A stretch of 36,959 bases of DNA from an uncultured Verrucomicrobiota bacterium (GTDB lineage: Bacteria > Verrucomicrobiota > Verrucomicrobiia > Limisphaerales > UBA1319): positions 1 to 36,959 of the forward strand of contig CAIMWS010000518.1 of the NCBI GenBank assembly GCA_903845125.1. The letters are read 5' to 3'. The position numbers and the translations under genes were made by a program. The first letter of the stretch is position 1. Each line of letters starts with the position of its first letter. The notes under the pieces were generated by a model, which saw only the letters and a list, made by a program, of their open reading frames with translations, did no database searches and had not been told where the DNA came from. Shown piece after piece: positions 23,727 through 33,060 of the stretch.

Positions 23727-26700
23727 TTACCTGGCGGTGATCCGGAGCCGCCAGAAGGCGGGTTCATGGTTCGCGGGCCAAGGCAGCGAAGCCCGAAAGA
23801 GAAGGCTTTCCCAGGCAGAGTTGGGATCGGCTGGCGGCCGCAACAGGTCGAATTGCGCAGTGGCCTCGTGCCAGGCAACCAGGTCGGAGGAGGTTTCCAG
23901 GGCAATCCCGATCGTGGGATCCTTGATTCGCTGTAAAGTTAAGGCCAGATAACGGGTGGATTGCCCGTTATTATTTTCCAGCACGAAGCCCGCCTGGAAG
24001 CCCGCCGAGGCGGGATTGGGTTGGTTGGGATCGGTTCCCAAAGCGTATTCCAGCAGGTTGGCCGCGCCATCGCCATCGGGATCGGCCGGATCGTCCGCCA
24101 GGGCTGGATCCATGCCCGCAAAGTGGAGCCTTCGCCATTCCTCGCGCAGGGAGGCGGCGGTGCCGGGTGTGCCGCCGGGCAGGAGGCTCGCCCGCCAGCT
24201 GGCTGGGTTCGCTGGATCGGCCGGATTGACCAGAACCAGCGTGGCGCCCGATCCGTCGGCGGCCGTGGGCCAAGCCCCATCATCGCCATAGGAAAAATCG
24301 AACAGGGTCTGGCCGGCGGCATCCACCAAGGCCAGCCGGTCACCCGCATTGCTGAGATGGGTGCCGTTGGTGAAAGTGCCGGCGATCCGTCCCGCCAGGT
24401 CCTGGCCGTGGCGCAGGAGAAAAGCTTTTTCGCTGGCCACCAAAAGCAGGCACTCGCCCGGCGCCAGCAGGGGCAGGGCGGGGCCGGACCAGTCCACCTC
24501 GAGGCCCTGGGTGAAGCGCAGGCCGACCAGGGCCAGATGGTTGGTGCCGGCATTGGCCAGCTCCAGGAACTCGAAATCATCGGCGTCGCTGAAGCCGGCG
24601 GCCTTTTCCGCGGGGGAGGGCGTAGCCGGGTGGTAGGCGATTTCGCTGACCACCAAATCCCCCGGTTTGGGTGGCTGGCCGATGAGGAACTGCGCTTCGT
24701 GCAGGGCCGACCATTCCGTGCCATTGAAAGCCCGGGCCCGCACCAGGACCGGCTTGGGGGAGTTTGGCAAGGCCACGACGCTGTTGCTCGCCGCCAGGGG
24801 CTGGGCGGCGGGATTGATGCCTCCGCCAGCGAGCCGGGGATCACTGCCATCCAGGGTAAGATAGATGGGGGCTTTGGCGGAACAACGCAAGGACTGGCCG
24901 GGCGGAACCACGCCTCCGCCCGGCACGAATTCCGGGGCGTCGAGTTTGGGATACAGGCCATAGGAACGCAGTTGCGCGAGGACCACGGCATTGCGGGCGG
25001 GGAAATACTGGTTGAGCATGCGCAGGAGACGCGGGCGCCAATGGTCCTGCACCGTGCGCAGGGTGCCGCGCACGCCGCCCCAGCGGGCTGATTCCGCGAA
25101 CAACGCCGGCTCCAGGAGCTCCGCCAGGCGGGTCCACCGCGCGGTGTTCGAGCGGGTGGTCAGCGCGCCCTCGTTAAAGAAATGCCGGTAAACATGGTCC
25201 GCGAAGCGCAGGCGGTATTCAGGGTTTTTGCGCAGGGCGATATCCAACGCCCCGGGAGAAGTCTGCCACCAGGCGCTGCCGGGATCCGTCTGGACCTTGT
25301 TGGCGTTTACATCGGCGCCGCTGAAGGCGAGGTCGTTATCCCATTGGAAAAACTGGAAACCACCGCTCCAGGGGTCGCTGGCGTTGCGCCCGGCGTAATA
25401 ATTGCCGGGCCAGTCCACGGAGGCATGGAATTGGCCGTTGATCACGTAATCGATGAAATTATCGATATCGATCAGGCACGGCCAGGCGGGATCGCGGGTG
25501 CCATCCGGGCGGTTGCCCTGGAGGCGCTGATAGGCCGCCAGGTTGGTGACGCCCGCGTTGGCGGCCTGCAGAAGGTCATTCCAGGCCGCGGCCCCGCCGT
25601 CTTCCACCATCTGGGGGCAGCAGAATTTAATGACATCATAGTCCTCCCGCTCGCCACCCAGGTAGCTGGCGACAAAGGCGGCGTCGGGGCGCTCGGTGGG
25701 GTTATAGATACCCCAATAGAGGCCATTCAGATAAAGGTGCACAAACCGGCCCCGGGGCGCGAGCCGGCCCATCTCCAGTTGCGCCTGTTTGGCCCACTGG
25801 TCCGCCAGGTAGGTGGCCGAACCGAGGCCGGCATACTCGGCGGCCCAGCTGTCCCGCGAGTTGGCGCGCAAGGCGATGGAGTTGAACCGGGAGGCGCCGG
25901 CCGGGCCGAAGAAGGGGTAGCGCAACTGGGCGGGCCCATATTTGCGCTCGAACAGGAGCCGGAAGTTCAACTTGGGCGTGGAGCTGACGCTGCGCGAAGT
26001 CCAGCCCATGATCTGCAAACCGGCGTTGGCCTGGAAGCCTTCCGTGCCATCCGGCAGGATCAATTCCGCCGACACCGGCCGCTCCCAGGCTTCGCCGCGG
26101 TTGCCCGGGTTGAGGTAAAGCCCGGTCGTCGCGCTGAACAGATTGTCGCGATCCGTGGCCAGGCATAAGGCGGGGAGGGCCTGGAGCGATTGCACCAGGG
26201 CCGCCCGGGCCTGGTCCGGAGTGAAGTTGGCGTTGCCGGCGGCCCGGGCATAAGCGGTGGCGTTGGTGGGCATGCCATAGGCGGCGGTCACCCCCGCCCA
26301 CGAAGTGGGATACCCGGGCGGGCGGTTGGTTTGGATGGCCACATCGCTGAGGAACAAATAGGTGTGCGTGACAATGGCGGAAGGTTCCATCCCCTCCTGG
26401 AAGGCCAGGGCACGCAGGATCGTGGTGGCGCTGAGGCGGAGGGGGGCGGCATAGGTTTGGCCGCGGGTGGGGGATGGCGCCGAGCCATCGGTGGTATAAC
26501 GGATCGCGGCCCCCGGGGTGCCGCTGGACAGCACGACATCAAAGGGGGCAGTGTAGCACCCACGGGTCTGGGAAAAGGCCGGTTCGATGGCGAAGGCGGT
26601 GATGCGATTGGTGTCGTTGGGGCCCCCCGGGGTGGGCGCCCGGAAATAAACCACCGTGGCCGGGTCAATGCGGATCAGGCTCAAGCTGGGTGCGAGGATG

Positions 26701-28199
26701 AAGTCCCGATCCGCCGCGGCCACATTCAACCCCTGGAGGGCGAGCAGATTCGTCCCTTCCCGGAGGGTGCCCGGGGGCAGCACGACGTTCCACTGGGCAA
26801 CGCCATTGTCCGCGCGGGTGGCGGCGGAATCATGGCGCAGCGGCTCCGGCGCATTGCGCTGCGCGACCGGGAGGCCGTTGATCCAGGCGGCGAAACCGTC
26901 ATCGTAGCCCACCCGCAAGACCAGGGATTGCGTGGCGGCGCCCGGCGGAACCGTGAACGGAATGCGCAGGAGGGCCGTGGTGCGGCGTCCGGACATGGCC
27001 GACGTCAGATCCGTGCGGAGATCGGGGTCCACCTGGCGCACAAATTTGAACGTGCCGGCGGCATAGCGGTCCGCGGGACCGCCATCCACGGTGCGTGGGA
27101 AACCGCCCGCCGTGCCGTAGCGGGAGGCGCCGGTGAACTCCACCGCGCCCTGGCCGGAGCCGGTCTCCCAGGCTTCCGGATTGCCGCCGGAACCGGCGTT
27201 GCCGTTGCGCTCGGCGTCATTGTATCCGTACGCCACGATGGTATAGGCGCCCGGGGCCAGCGCCACCGGGGTGGCCAGGCTCTTGAAGCGGCTGCCGCCC
27301 TCGAGGGTTCCGGGATCGCTGGCGGTAAAAACCATTTGGGCCAGCATGGCCGCCCCGGTGTCGTCGGTGAAATCGGTGGGGGTGCCGCGGGTATCCCGGC
27401 GCCACAGCTGGGCGGTCAGGGTGGTCCGCAGGCCATTGGCGCCATCGTCAAAAACGCCCAGGGCGGTCACGATGATGGGGGTTTTCAGCTCCCAGTCCAT
27501 CCCGAGCGCGCCCCCATAATTTTGCGTCCCCGCCGTGCCGGCGGCGACGCGGTAGGCGATGGTGGCGCCGGCCCCGCCCAGCACCGGGCCAGGGTCCAGA
27601 TTGAATCCGGCCGCCGCCGAACCGGCCCGCCACCCGGCATCGTCGAAAGGGCCCCCGCCCCGCCAGGCGTCGCTCACCGGGGCGTCCGGCACCAGGATGC
27701 GGGCCGGCGAGCTGGCATCCACGAGGACCCGCTGCTCCGTGAGCAACCCGCAGGAGATATCCTCACGCTGCCGGGAAACCGGCCAGGGGAAGCCGAAAAC
27801 CGCCTGGCCCCCGGGATTGACCAGCTCCAGCGGCTCGCCTTCCGCGCTGAGCTTGAAGCTGGCCTGCAGGTAGCCCAGCGGGTCGCCGGCCGGACCACTC
27901 GCCTCCCCGGCCGCGAATACCACGAGGTAACCGCCGGGGGGGAGGATCCGGGCGGGAAACGTCCAGGCATCCCGGCCCGCGCGCAACTGCCAGCCCGCCA
28001 GATCGACGGCGGAGGGGGTGGGGTTATGGATCTCGATCCAATCGGCATGCCGCCCGTAGCCATCGGTGAAGGTGGCCTGGTTGTCGGCCATGAATTCGGT
28101 GATGAGCAGCTGATCCTGGGCCGCCAGGCCGCCGGCGCCCAGGGCATAAAGGACCAGCAGCAACAGGGTGAATCGATCCTTGGAGCTCACAGCTTCCAT
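23727..28199 (-). CDS. Giant secreted lamin-tail/CotH protein
   Basis: A 1490-residue exported protein with a signal peptide (LLLLVLYALGAGGLAAQ, residues ~11-27). Domains in order: a lamin-tail-like domain at ~30-165 (LLITEFMADNQATF, HADWIEIHNP); beta-rich regions; a chitobiase/hexosaminidase C-terminal-type domain near 545-590 (IRYTTDGSAPSP); a CotH-like region with GRFVHLYLNGLYWGIYNPTE at ~818 and QWDNDLAFSG at ~950; a second lamin-tail domain from ~1180 (GDLVVSEIAYHP); and a DPDGDGAANLLEYALGTDP tail. CotH of Bacillus is an atypical kinase, and many secreted CotH proteins attach to surface or cellulosome-like structures; activity here is unproven. It follows the PL22-like gene by 97 bp in the same direction, so they are probably one operon. 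The gene is intact along its whole length. Confidence 0.9.
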   Translation of the reverse strand: MEAVSSKDRFTLLLLVLYALGAGGLAAQDQLLITEFMADNQATFTDGYGRHADWIEIHNPTPSAVDLAGWQLRAGRDAWTFPARILPPGGYLVVFAAGEASGPAGDPLGYLQASFKLSAEGEPLELVNPGGQAVFGFPWPVSRQREDISCGLLTEQRVLVDASSPARILVPDAPVSDAWRGGGPFDDAGWRAGSAAAGFNLDPGPVLGGAGATIAYRVAAGTAGTQNYGGALGMDWELKTPIIVTALGVFDDGANGLRTTLTAQLWRRDTRGTPTDFTDDTGAAMLAQMVFTASDPGTLEGGSRFKSLATPVALAPGAYTIVAYGYNDAERNGNAGSGGNPEAWETGSGQGAVEFTGASRYGTAGGFPRTVDGGPADRYAAGTFKFVRQVDPDLRTDLTSAMSGRRTTALLRIPFTVPPGAATQSLVLRVGYDDGFAAWINGLPVAQRNAPEPLRHDSAATRADNGVAQWNVVLPPGTLREGTNLLALQGLNVAAADRDFILAPSLSLIRIDPATVVYFRAPTPGGPNDTNRITAFAIEPAFSQTRGCYTAPFDVVLSSGTPGAAIRYTTDGSAPSPTRGQTYAAPLRLSATTILRALAFQEGMEPSAIVTHTYLFLSDVAIQTNRPPGYPTSWAGVTAAYGMPTNATAYARAAGNANFTPDQARAALVQSLQALPALCLATDRDNLFSATTGLYLNPGNRGEAWERPVSAELILPDGTEGFQANAGLQIMGWTSRSVSSTPKLNFRLLFERKYGPAQLRYPFFGPAGASRFNSIALRANSRDSWAAEYAGLGSATYLADQWAKQAQLEMGRLAPRGRFVHLYLNGLYWGIYNPTERPDAAFVASYLGGEREDYDVIKFCCPQMVEDGGAAAWNDLLQAANAGVTNLAAYQRLQGNRPDGTRDPAWPCLIDIDNFIDYVINGQFHASVDWPGNYYAGRNASDPWSGGFQFFQWDNDLAFSGADVNANKVQTDPGSAWWQTSPGALDIALRKNPEYRLRFADHVYRHFFNEGALTTRSNTARWTRLAELLEPALFAESARWGGVRGTLRTVQDHWRPRLLRMLNQYFPARNAVVLAQLRSYGLYPKLDAPEFVPGGGVVPPGQSLRCSAKAPIYLTLDGSDPRLAGGGINPAAQPLAASNSVVALPNSPKPVLVRARAFNGTEWSALHEAQFLIGQPPKPGDLVVSEIAYHPATPSPAEKAAGFSDADDFEFLELANAGTNHLALVGLRFTQGLEVDWSGPALPLLAPGECLLLVASEKAFLLRHGQDLAGRIAGTFTNGTHLSNAGDRLALVDAAGQTLFDFSYGDDGAWPTAADGSGATLVLVNPADPANPASWRASLLPGGTPGTAASLREEWRRLHFAGMDPALADDPADPDGDGAANLLEYALGTDPNQPNPASAGFQAGFVLENNNGQSTRYLALTLQRIKDPTIGIALETSSDLVAWHEATAQFDLLRPPADPNSAWESLLFRASLPWPANHEPAFWRLRITAR

Positions 28200-28295
28200 T
28201 GGTTAACCCAGGCCAGCCGGATTGTCCAGCCGTAAGGGGAGGAATTGCGCCGCGCCCGCCGGTGCAAAAAACCGGCCCGGCCCCATCTCCATTCT

Positions 28296-29423
28296 TTATT
28301 TTTCCAGGCGCCACACCGGCTCCTTCAAGGCCCGGAGATCAATCACGGCCACGGTCTCCCGGGTGCGGCCGGTGTGGAATTGAACGAAATGCCCGCGGCG
28401 GTCGAAGGAGGGATGCGCATGGATGGCGCGCACCCCATCCCGCAAGCCGGTGGCCAGCAGCCGCTTGCTGCCGGTGCCGGCATGCACGAGCCAGAGGTGT
28501 CCCTGGGCATCGTCCGCCACCAGCCACTGCCCATCGGGCCGGGCGGCGGCATGCCAGAAGGAGCCCTCGCATACAAGGCGGGAATCGCCCCCCGGTGAGA
28601 CCACCAGCAGGCCCACTTTGTCGTTGACCATCGTCATCGCGCCGGTGTCGGCAATCCAGGCCTCATGGGTTACCCATTCCTTGAGCGGGGTGAGCCAGGT
28701 TTTGGGATCTGTGCGGGCGTAAAAGGGGCGGTTGCCGGAGCCATCGCCACGCACGAGCCAGGAGCGCTGGGGGGCGTAGCCCCCGGTTTCCCAGACGTAA
28801 AAAATCCAGTCATCCTGGGGGCTGTATTGCACATGGCCGATGCGGAACCCCTGCGTCAGCACGGTTTGATAAGCGCCTGTGGCCAGGCGCATCCGCCCGA
28901 TTTCCCAGTTGGTTTCATCCCGCTGTTTGCCCAGGGCCAGCCACTCGCCATCCCGGCTCACGGTCGGTTGCGGGAAGCCGCCCGCGTAAGGCGGGGGGAT
29001 TTCACCGACTTTCCGCAAGCTGAAATCGTGGATGTTCAGGGCCATCACGGCCGGTCCCCGCAGGCAATAGAGCCGCTCCGGGTGGCGCGGATCGGGACAG
29101 GCAGAGGGGGCATTCAAGGCGGGATCCTCCGTCAATTGCACCACCCGGCCGCTCTCCACTTCGGCGCGAAACAGCAACCGCACCCCGGTACGGTCGGAAG
29201 TGAAAATCAAGAAGCGGTTGTCCGCCGTGAAGTTGGAGAAGTGGAAATACAAATTGTCGTTCGTGCCGGGGCCACGGCTCAATTCCTGGATGGTGACCCC
29301 GGTCACCCCGTCCACGTAAGGTTCAAATTCGCAGCCCCAGTCCCAGCCGGCCTGGCCCGCCACCGCTCCGGTGGCCGCCAGGCTTCCCCACCAGGCGGAA
29401 AGCATCAAGCAGTGGATCATCAT
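28296..29423 (-). CDS. Oligogalacturonate lyase-like (PL22) beta-propeller protein
   Basis: A 375-residue secreted protein. ATG 29423 opens a signal-like stretch (LMLSAWWGSLAATGAVAG) and has AAGGAAG upstream. The repeated beta-propeller blades (FTADNRFLIFTSDRTG, YSPQDDWIFYVW, ARPDGQWLVADD, HPSFDRRGHFVQF) fit the family of lyases that split unsaturated digalacturonate during pectin breakdown. Candidate metal ligands are H253 (WVTHEAW) and H335/H337 (IHAHPSF). In the characterised enzyme a Gln lies three residues before the first His of the pair; here that position is Arg332, so activity is uncertain. It could instead be a TolB-like propeller with another role. It lies between the anti-sigma gene and the CotH gene, all on the minus strand. 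ATG 29447 is an alternative start. Confidence 0.68.
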   Translation of the reverse strand: MMIHCLMLSAWWGSLAATGAVAGQAGWDWGCEFEPYVDGVTGVTIQELSRGPGTNDNLYFHFSNFTADNRFLIFTSDRTGVRLLFRAEVESGRVVQLTEDPALNAPSACPDPRHPERLYCLRGPAVMALNIHDFSLRKVGEIPPPYAGGFPQPTVSRDGEWLALGKQRDETNWEIGRMRLATGAYQTVLTQGFRIGHVQYSPQDDWIFYVWETGGYAPQRSWLVRGDGSGNRPFYARTDPKTWLTPLKEWVTHEAWIADTGAMTMVNDKVGLLVVSPGGDSRLVCEGSFWHAAARPDGQWLVADDAQGHLWLVHAGTGSKRLLATGLRDGVRAIHAHPSFDRRGHFVQFHTGRTRETVAVIDLRALKEPVWRLEK

Positions 29424-29541
29424 GGGCGGAAGTCTTCCTTGACCCATCGGGTTTGGCAACCCGCATTTGCTTCCCGGGGGTGGTTTACGCGGAAGCCAGC
29501 CATGCAGTCCGGTGCGGGTGGCCGGCGGGAGGTGGTTCCGG

Positions 29542-30276
29542 TCAGAGGAACCGCCGGATGAGCGATTCATCGCCGAGGCCCATGAGCAGGTAGGTTTTAT
29601 CCTGCTGGCTCCAGGCCGCGGTCTGCATCCTGCCCGCGGCGGCCAGGACCGGTTGGGCGGTGGCGGGAGCGCCGGCGATGGAGGCGCGTGGCGCGACGAA
29701 GAGCCAGATCAAATCGTCCTTGCCCAGCCGGAAACAGACCAGGGATACCGGGTGGTTTTGCCATTTCAGCAGGGCACACCCGGCGCCGGGCAGCTTGGCC
29801 AAAGCGGGGCTCAATACATAATCGCCGGCCCCGCCCCGGGCGGCGAGGAAGGCCCGGATCCGGGCCATGTCGCTCGTGGCGATATCCATCCGGTATTGGG
29901 TGAGGGCGTATTTGACCATCCGCTGCCGGTAGGTGGCCAGGTGGTTTTCCGGCGGGGGCATCACCCACCAGAAGAGGAGGCTGCCCAGCAATACCAGGGA
30001 GGCCGCGGCGGCCAAAAACTCCCGCCGGCGCCACCATGCGGCTTTTTGCCCGGCCGGCCGGCCGGCGAGGATCCGGTTTTTGAGGCCGGCGGGGGGCTGG
30101 ATCTGCCGGAGCTGCCGCCGCACCATGGCGTGGAATGCCTGGTGCTGCTGGAACCACTCCATCAACGCTGGATCACGCTGCGCTGCCTGCCAGGCCTGGG
30201 CCATGTCCGGGTCGTTTTCGTCCTCCGTCCCCGGGCGGTAAAGCAGGAGGTTTTCTTTGATTTGTTCGGGGTTCAT
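29542..30276 (-). CDS. Membrane anti-sigma-factor-like protein
   Basis: A 244-residue protein encoded directly behind an ECF sigma gene, with TGATG overlap of stop and start at 30274-30278, the usual sign of a translationally coupled sigma/anti-sigma pair. Residues ~1-75 form a charged helical cytoplasmic part (DPDMAQAWQAAQRDPALMEWFQQHQAFHAMVRRQLRQIQ). One membrane helix follows at ~86-108 (FLAAAASLVLLGSLLFWWVM), then an extracytoplasmic domain. The CHCC zinc motif of many anti-sigma factors is absent. I do not recognise a named family, so the function rests on position and topology. Its outer domain may sense a cell-envelope or carbohydrate signal (inference). Confidence 0.78.
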   Translation of the reverse strand: MNPEQIKENLLLYRPGTEDENDPDMAQAWQAAQRDPALMEWFQQHQAFHAMVRRQLRQIQPPAGLKNRILAGRPAGQKAAWWRRREFLAAAASLVLLGSLLFWWVMPPPENHLATYRQRMVKYALTQYRMDIATSDMARIRAFLAARGGAGDYVLSPALAKLPGAGCALLKWQNHPVSLVCFRLGKDDLIWLFVAPRASIAGAPATAQPVLAAAGRMQTAAWSQQDKTYLLMGLGDESLIRRFL

Positions 30277-30794
30277 CAGGCTTCCTTGAATTGGCTGGAT
30301 TTGGCCGGCACGAGCAGGAGCTTCTGCAGCTGGGCGATGCCCCGGGCCAGGCGGGATTTGACCGTGCCGATGGGTATTTCCAAAATATTTGCGATTTCCT
30401 GGTAAGAATAATCCTCCATGTAAAACAAAGCCACCGCCGCCTGGTGCGGCGCGTCAACCCGGGCCAGGGCTGCCAGCACCGCCGGGTAGTCCGCCGTGGA
30501 CATGGTGCCCGCTGGCACCGAGGGCAATTCGCCCTCCGACTGCTCCAGCCCGGAATGCGGAAACCGGATGATTCGGCGCCTCGAATTCAAGAATTCACGA
30601 TGCATGGTGGTAAACAGCCAGGATTTGATCTTCCCGGCTTCACGCAGTTGGTGGCCTTTGGTTTGCCAGATATAAAACGTCTGCTGGGTCAGGTCGCAGG
30701 CATCGGCTTCCGAGCCGGCCAACCCCAGGGCAAACTTGTAAAGCGGCTGATAATACTGATCGACCAAGGTTTCAAAGTCCAAATCCTCTGCCAT
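30276..30794 (-). CDS. ECF RNA polymerase sigma factor
   Basis: A 172-residue group IV sigma factor. Region 2 is at ~9-76 (VDQYYQPLYKFALGLAGSEADACDLTQQTFYIWQ, then KSWLFTTMHREFLN). Region 4 with its helix-turn-helix is at ~104-156 (LFYMEDYSYQEIANILEIPIGTVKSRL). Length and motifs are typical. ATG 30794 is preferred over 30851 because homology starts there. It overlaps the downstream anti-sigma-like gene by one base and is divergent from the temptin/CHRD gene at 31114 across a 319-bp spacer. Likely targets are its own operon and neighbouring secreted-protein genes (inference). It belongs to a different subgroup from the kinase-linked sigma factor at 881. Confidence 0.92.
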   Translation of the reverse strand: MAEDLDFETLVDQYYQPLYKFALGLAGSEADACDLTQQTFYIWQTKGHQLREAGKIKSWLFTTMHREFLNSRRRIIRFPHSGLEQSEGELPSVPAGTMSTADYPAVLAALARVDAPHQAAVALFYMEDYSYQEIANILEIPIGTVKSRLARGIAQLQKLLLVPAKSSQFKEA

Positions 30795-31113
30795 AATTCG
30801 CCATATAATATAAGAAACCCCCGGCCAGGTTTTGTTCCCGGCCAGATCCATTTTTTTTCACCGGCACCGGGCGGACCGTTTCCAGACGATCCAGACTGAA
30901 GCCTGATATTTTGGGGAGCGCCGGGCCAGCCGGGTTGGGAAAAACCGGCCCGCATCCAGCCGCCGCCAAGCATCGGCGGCGCAGTTAATAACGCCCATCA
31001 TCCGGGAATTATCAAGGCCCGGGGGCCGGGTGGATGAAAATTATTCCACCCGGCGCGGGAACAAAACCGCCGTTCGTGATTCTAATTAATGTGATGAGTG
31101 AAATTGATAGAAA
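30795..31113. promoter_or_regulatory. Divergent regulatory spacer with a 9-bp inverted repeat
   Basis: Lies between the ECF sigma operon (minus) and the temptin/CHRD gene (plus). It contains a perfect inverted repeat CCGGGTGGA (31026-31034) / TCCACCCGG (31045-31053) with a 10-nt AT-rich loop. This suits an operator between two divergent promoters, or a cruciform/RNA hairpin. An AT-rich stretch (TTATATTATATGG on the minus strand at about 30798-30810) sits just before the sigma start and could supply a -10 element. No gene is seen here. Confidence 0.5.
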
Positions 31114-33060
31114 ATGAAACCGACCATGAACAACCTGAAATCAACCATGACCCGCACCCGGACCATCCTATGCGCCGCCGGTTTGGCGGCGGGACTGTCC
31201 CTGGTGGAAACCCAAGCCCGGCCCTTCCGGCCCGGGATGTACCCCAACGGCACCGTGATCGGCTGCGCCGGTTGCCATATCAACCCCGCTGGTGGCGGGC
31301 CGAGGACGCCCTTTGGCAACGATGTTTATGCCATCGTGAAAGGCCCCAGCGCCACGCCGTTCTGGGGGGCTGGGTTGGCTAAAAAAGATTCCGACGGCGA
31401 TGGCTTCACGAATGGCCAGGAGGTGGGGGATCCGGAGGGAACCGGAAAGGGGTTTGCCGGTGCCCAGGTGGCCAATCCCGGAGTGGCAACGAGCCAGCCG
31501 GTGCGGCGGGCACCGCAGGTGGCAATCACTGCGCCGGTGACCGGATTGACCGCCGAAACACCCTACAGCGGGTTGGTGCAAGCTTCCGCCAAGGCGAATG
31601 CGGGGACCATCGTCAAGGTGGAGATATTGAACGGCGCGGACCTGCTGGGCACGCTCACCTCCACGCCTTATGAGCTGAGCTTCAGCCTCGCCCATCCCGG
31701 CCAATACACGCTGACCGCGCGGGCGACTGATTATCTGGGGGCCAGCGCGGTATCGGATCCCGTGAGCCTCACCCTCAAGGAGGCGGTGGTGGAACCCCCC
31801 CTCAGCTTCACGGGGATCACCAGCCTGGAGGATGCGGTAACCATCTCCTGGACGGGGGGCACCGGGCCGTACCTGCTCCAGCGCAAGAGCAACCCGGCCG
31901 ATACGAACTGGTTCAACCTGCTCACCACCACCGCGACGTATGTGACCGTGCCCAAGGACGGTGAAGCCGGCGTCTACCGCATCTTGAACAAGGCGGCCGC
32001 CGTCGTGATCCCCCTGGCTGTGCGGCTGGAAGGCGAATATGAGATACCCGGACAGCCCGGAGGCGGGAAGGGATTGGGGTCGCTGTCGCTGGAGGGCACG
32101 CAGCTCAGTTACCATATCCACTTCAACAGCTTGTCCGGGGAAGCGCTCCAGGCCCACCTCCACGGACCGGCCGATGCGCTGCACTCCGCCGGGGTTTTGT
32201 TCCCGCTGGCGGGGGCGACGAGCACCTCCGGAGTGCTGGCGGGAACGGTGCCGCTCACTGACAGCCAGCTGGCGGCGATCGTGTCCGGGCAAACCTATGT
32301 GAACATCCACACGGCGCCCAGCCCCGCCGGGGAAATCCGGGGGCAGGTGGTGCCTTTGCGCGTTCCCGTGCAGCTCTCGGGCAGCGCACAAATCCCGGCG
32401 GTGGCGGAGGCGGGGGCAGGCGCGGGGTGGATCACCCTGGTGGGAAACCTGATGTATTATGACATCGACTTTTATGGGCTGTCTTCGGACGCCACGGACG
32501 CCCACTTGCACGGGCCGGCCACGGCCACGCAAGCGGCCGGGGTTTTAGCGCCGCTGGCAGGCGCCAGCGGGACCGCCGGCACGCTGGAGTCCAGTCAGAA
32601 AATATCCCTGGAGGCGCTGACGAACCTGCTCCAGGGCCTGACCTATGTGAACGTGCACACCACCCGGCATCCCGGCGGGGAGATCCGCGGCCAGGTTGCG
32701 CCCTGGCAATTCACCGTGAACTTATCCGGCGGAGCGGAGATCCCACCCGTGAGCCCGGCGGGGACCGGCTCGGGCACCCTGACCCTGAGCGGCAGCACAC
32801 TGGCTTACTCGATCCGCTATGAGGGGCTGACCTCCGCGGCCGCCATGGCCCACATTCATGGCCCGGCCGATGCGGCGCAATCCGCAGGTGTTCTGGCACC
32901 CCTGGAAGGGGCCGCGGGCACGGCGGGCACTTTGAGCGGTTCCGTGACGCTGACGGCGGAACAAATATCCGCCCTGATGCAGGGCAAAACCTATGTGAAT
33001 ATCCACACGGCAAACCACGGCAGCGGTGAGATCCGTGGCCAGATCAGGCTGACTTATTAA
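31114..33060 (+). CDS. Secreted temptin-like CxxCH protein with three CHRD domains
   Basis: A 648-residue exported protein. After a basic start and hydrophobic segment (TILCAAGLAAGLSLVETQA) comes a temptin-like cysteine motif GCAGCHINPAGGGPRTPFGN (C51, C54, H55), followed by the calcium-binding-like DSDGDGFTNGQE. In temptin this Cys/His region binds copper; CxxCH could also take heme. Residues ~125-215 are an Ig-like domain. A linker (FTGITSLEDAVTISWTGG) leads to three CHRD domains at about 32017-32352, 32362-32697 and 32707-33057. Each contains HLHGPA or HIHGPA and YVNIHT/YVNVHT...GEIRGQ. CHRD (chordin) domains occur in bacterial envelope proteins, with binding roles assumed. It is divergent from an ECF sigma/anti-sigma pair, so it is a candidate target of that sigma factor. 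Starts at 31126 and 31147 are possible alternatives. Confidence 0.85.
   Translation: MKPTMNNLKSTMTRTRTILCAAGLAAGLSLVETQARPFRPGMYPNGTVIGCAGCHINPAGGGPRTPFGNDVYAIVKGPSATPFWGAGLAKKDSDGDGFTNGQEVGDPEGTGKGFAGAQVANPGVATSQPVRRAPQVAITAPVTGLTAETPYSGLVQASAKANAGTIVKVEILNGADLLGTLTSTPYELSFSLAHPGQYTLTARATDYLGASAVSDPVSLTLKEAVVEPPLSFTGITSLEDAVTISWTGGTGPYLLQRKSNPADTNWFNLLTTTATYVTVPKDGEAGVYRILNKAAAVVIPLAVRLEGEYEIPGQPGGGKGLGSLSLEGTQLSYHIHFNSLSGEALQAHLHGPADALHSAGVLFPLAGATSTSGVLAGTVPLTDSQLAAIVSGQTYVNIHTAPSPAGEIRGQVVPLRVPVQLSGSAQIPAVAEAGAGAGWITLVGNLMYYDIDFYGLSSDATDAHLHGPATATQAAGVLAPLAGASGTAGTLESSQKISLEALTNLLQGLTYVNVHTTRHPGGEIRGQVAPWQFTVNLSGGAEIPPVSPAGTGSGTLTLSGSTLAYSIRYEGLTSAAAMAHIHGPADAAQSAGVLAPLEGAAGTAGTLSGSVTLTAEQISALMQGKTYVNIHTANHGSGEIRGQIRLTY

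Noticed and set aside
26190-28235. 681-codon open frame antisense to the CotH/lamin-tail gene
   Set aside because: Gly/Arg-rich shadow frame without domains; the opposite strand encodes clear protein families.
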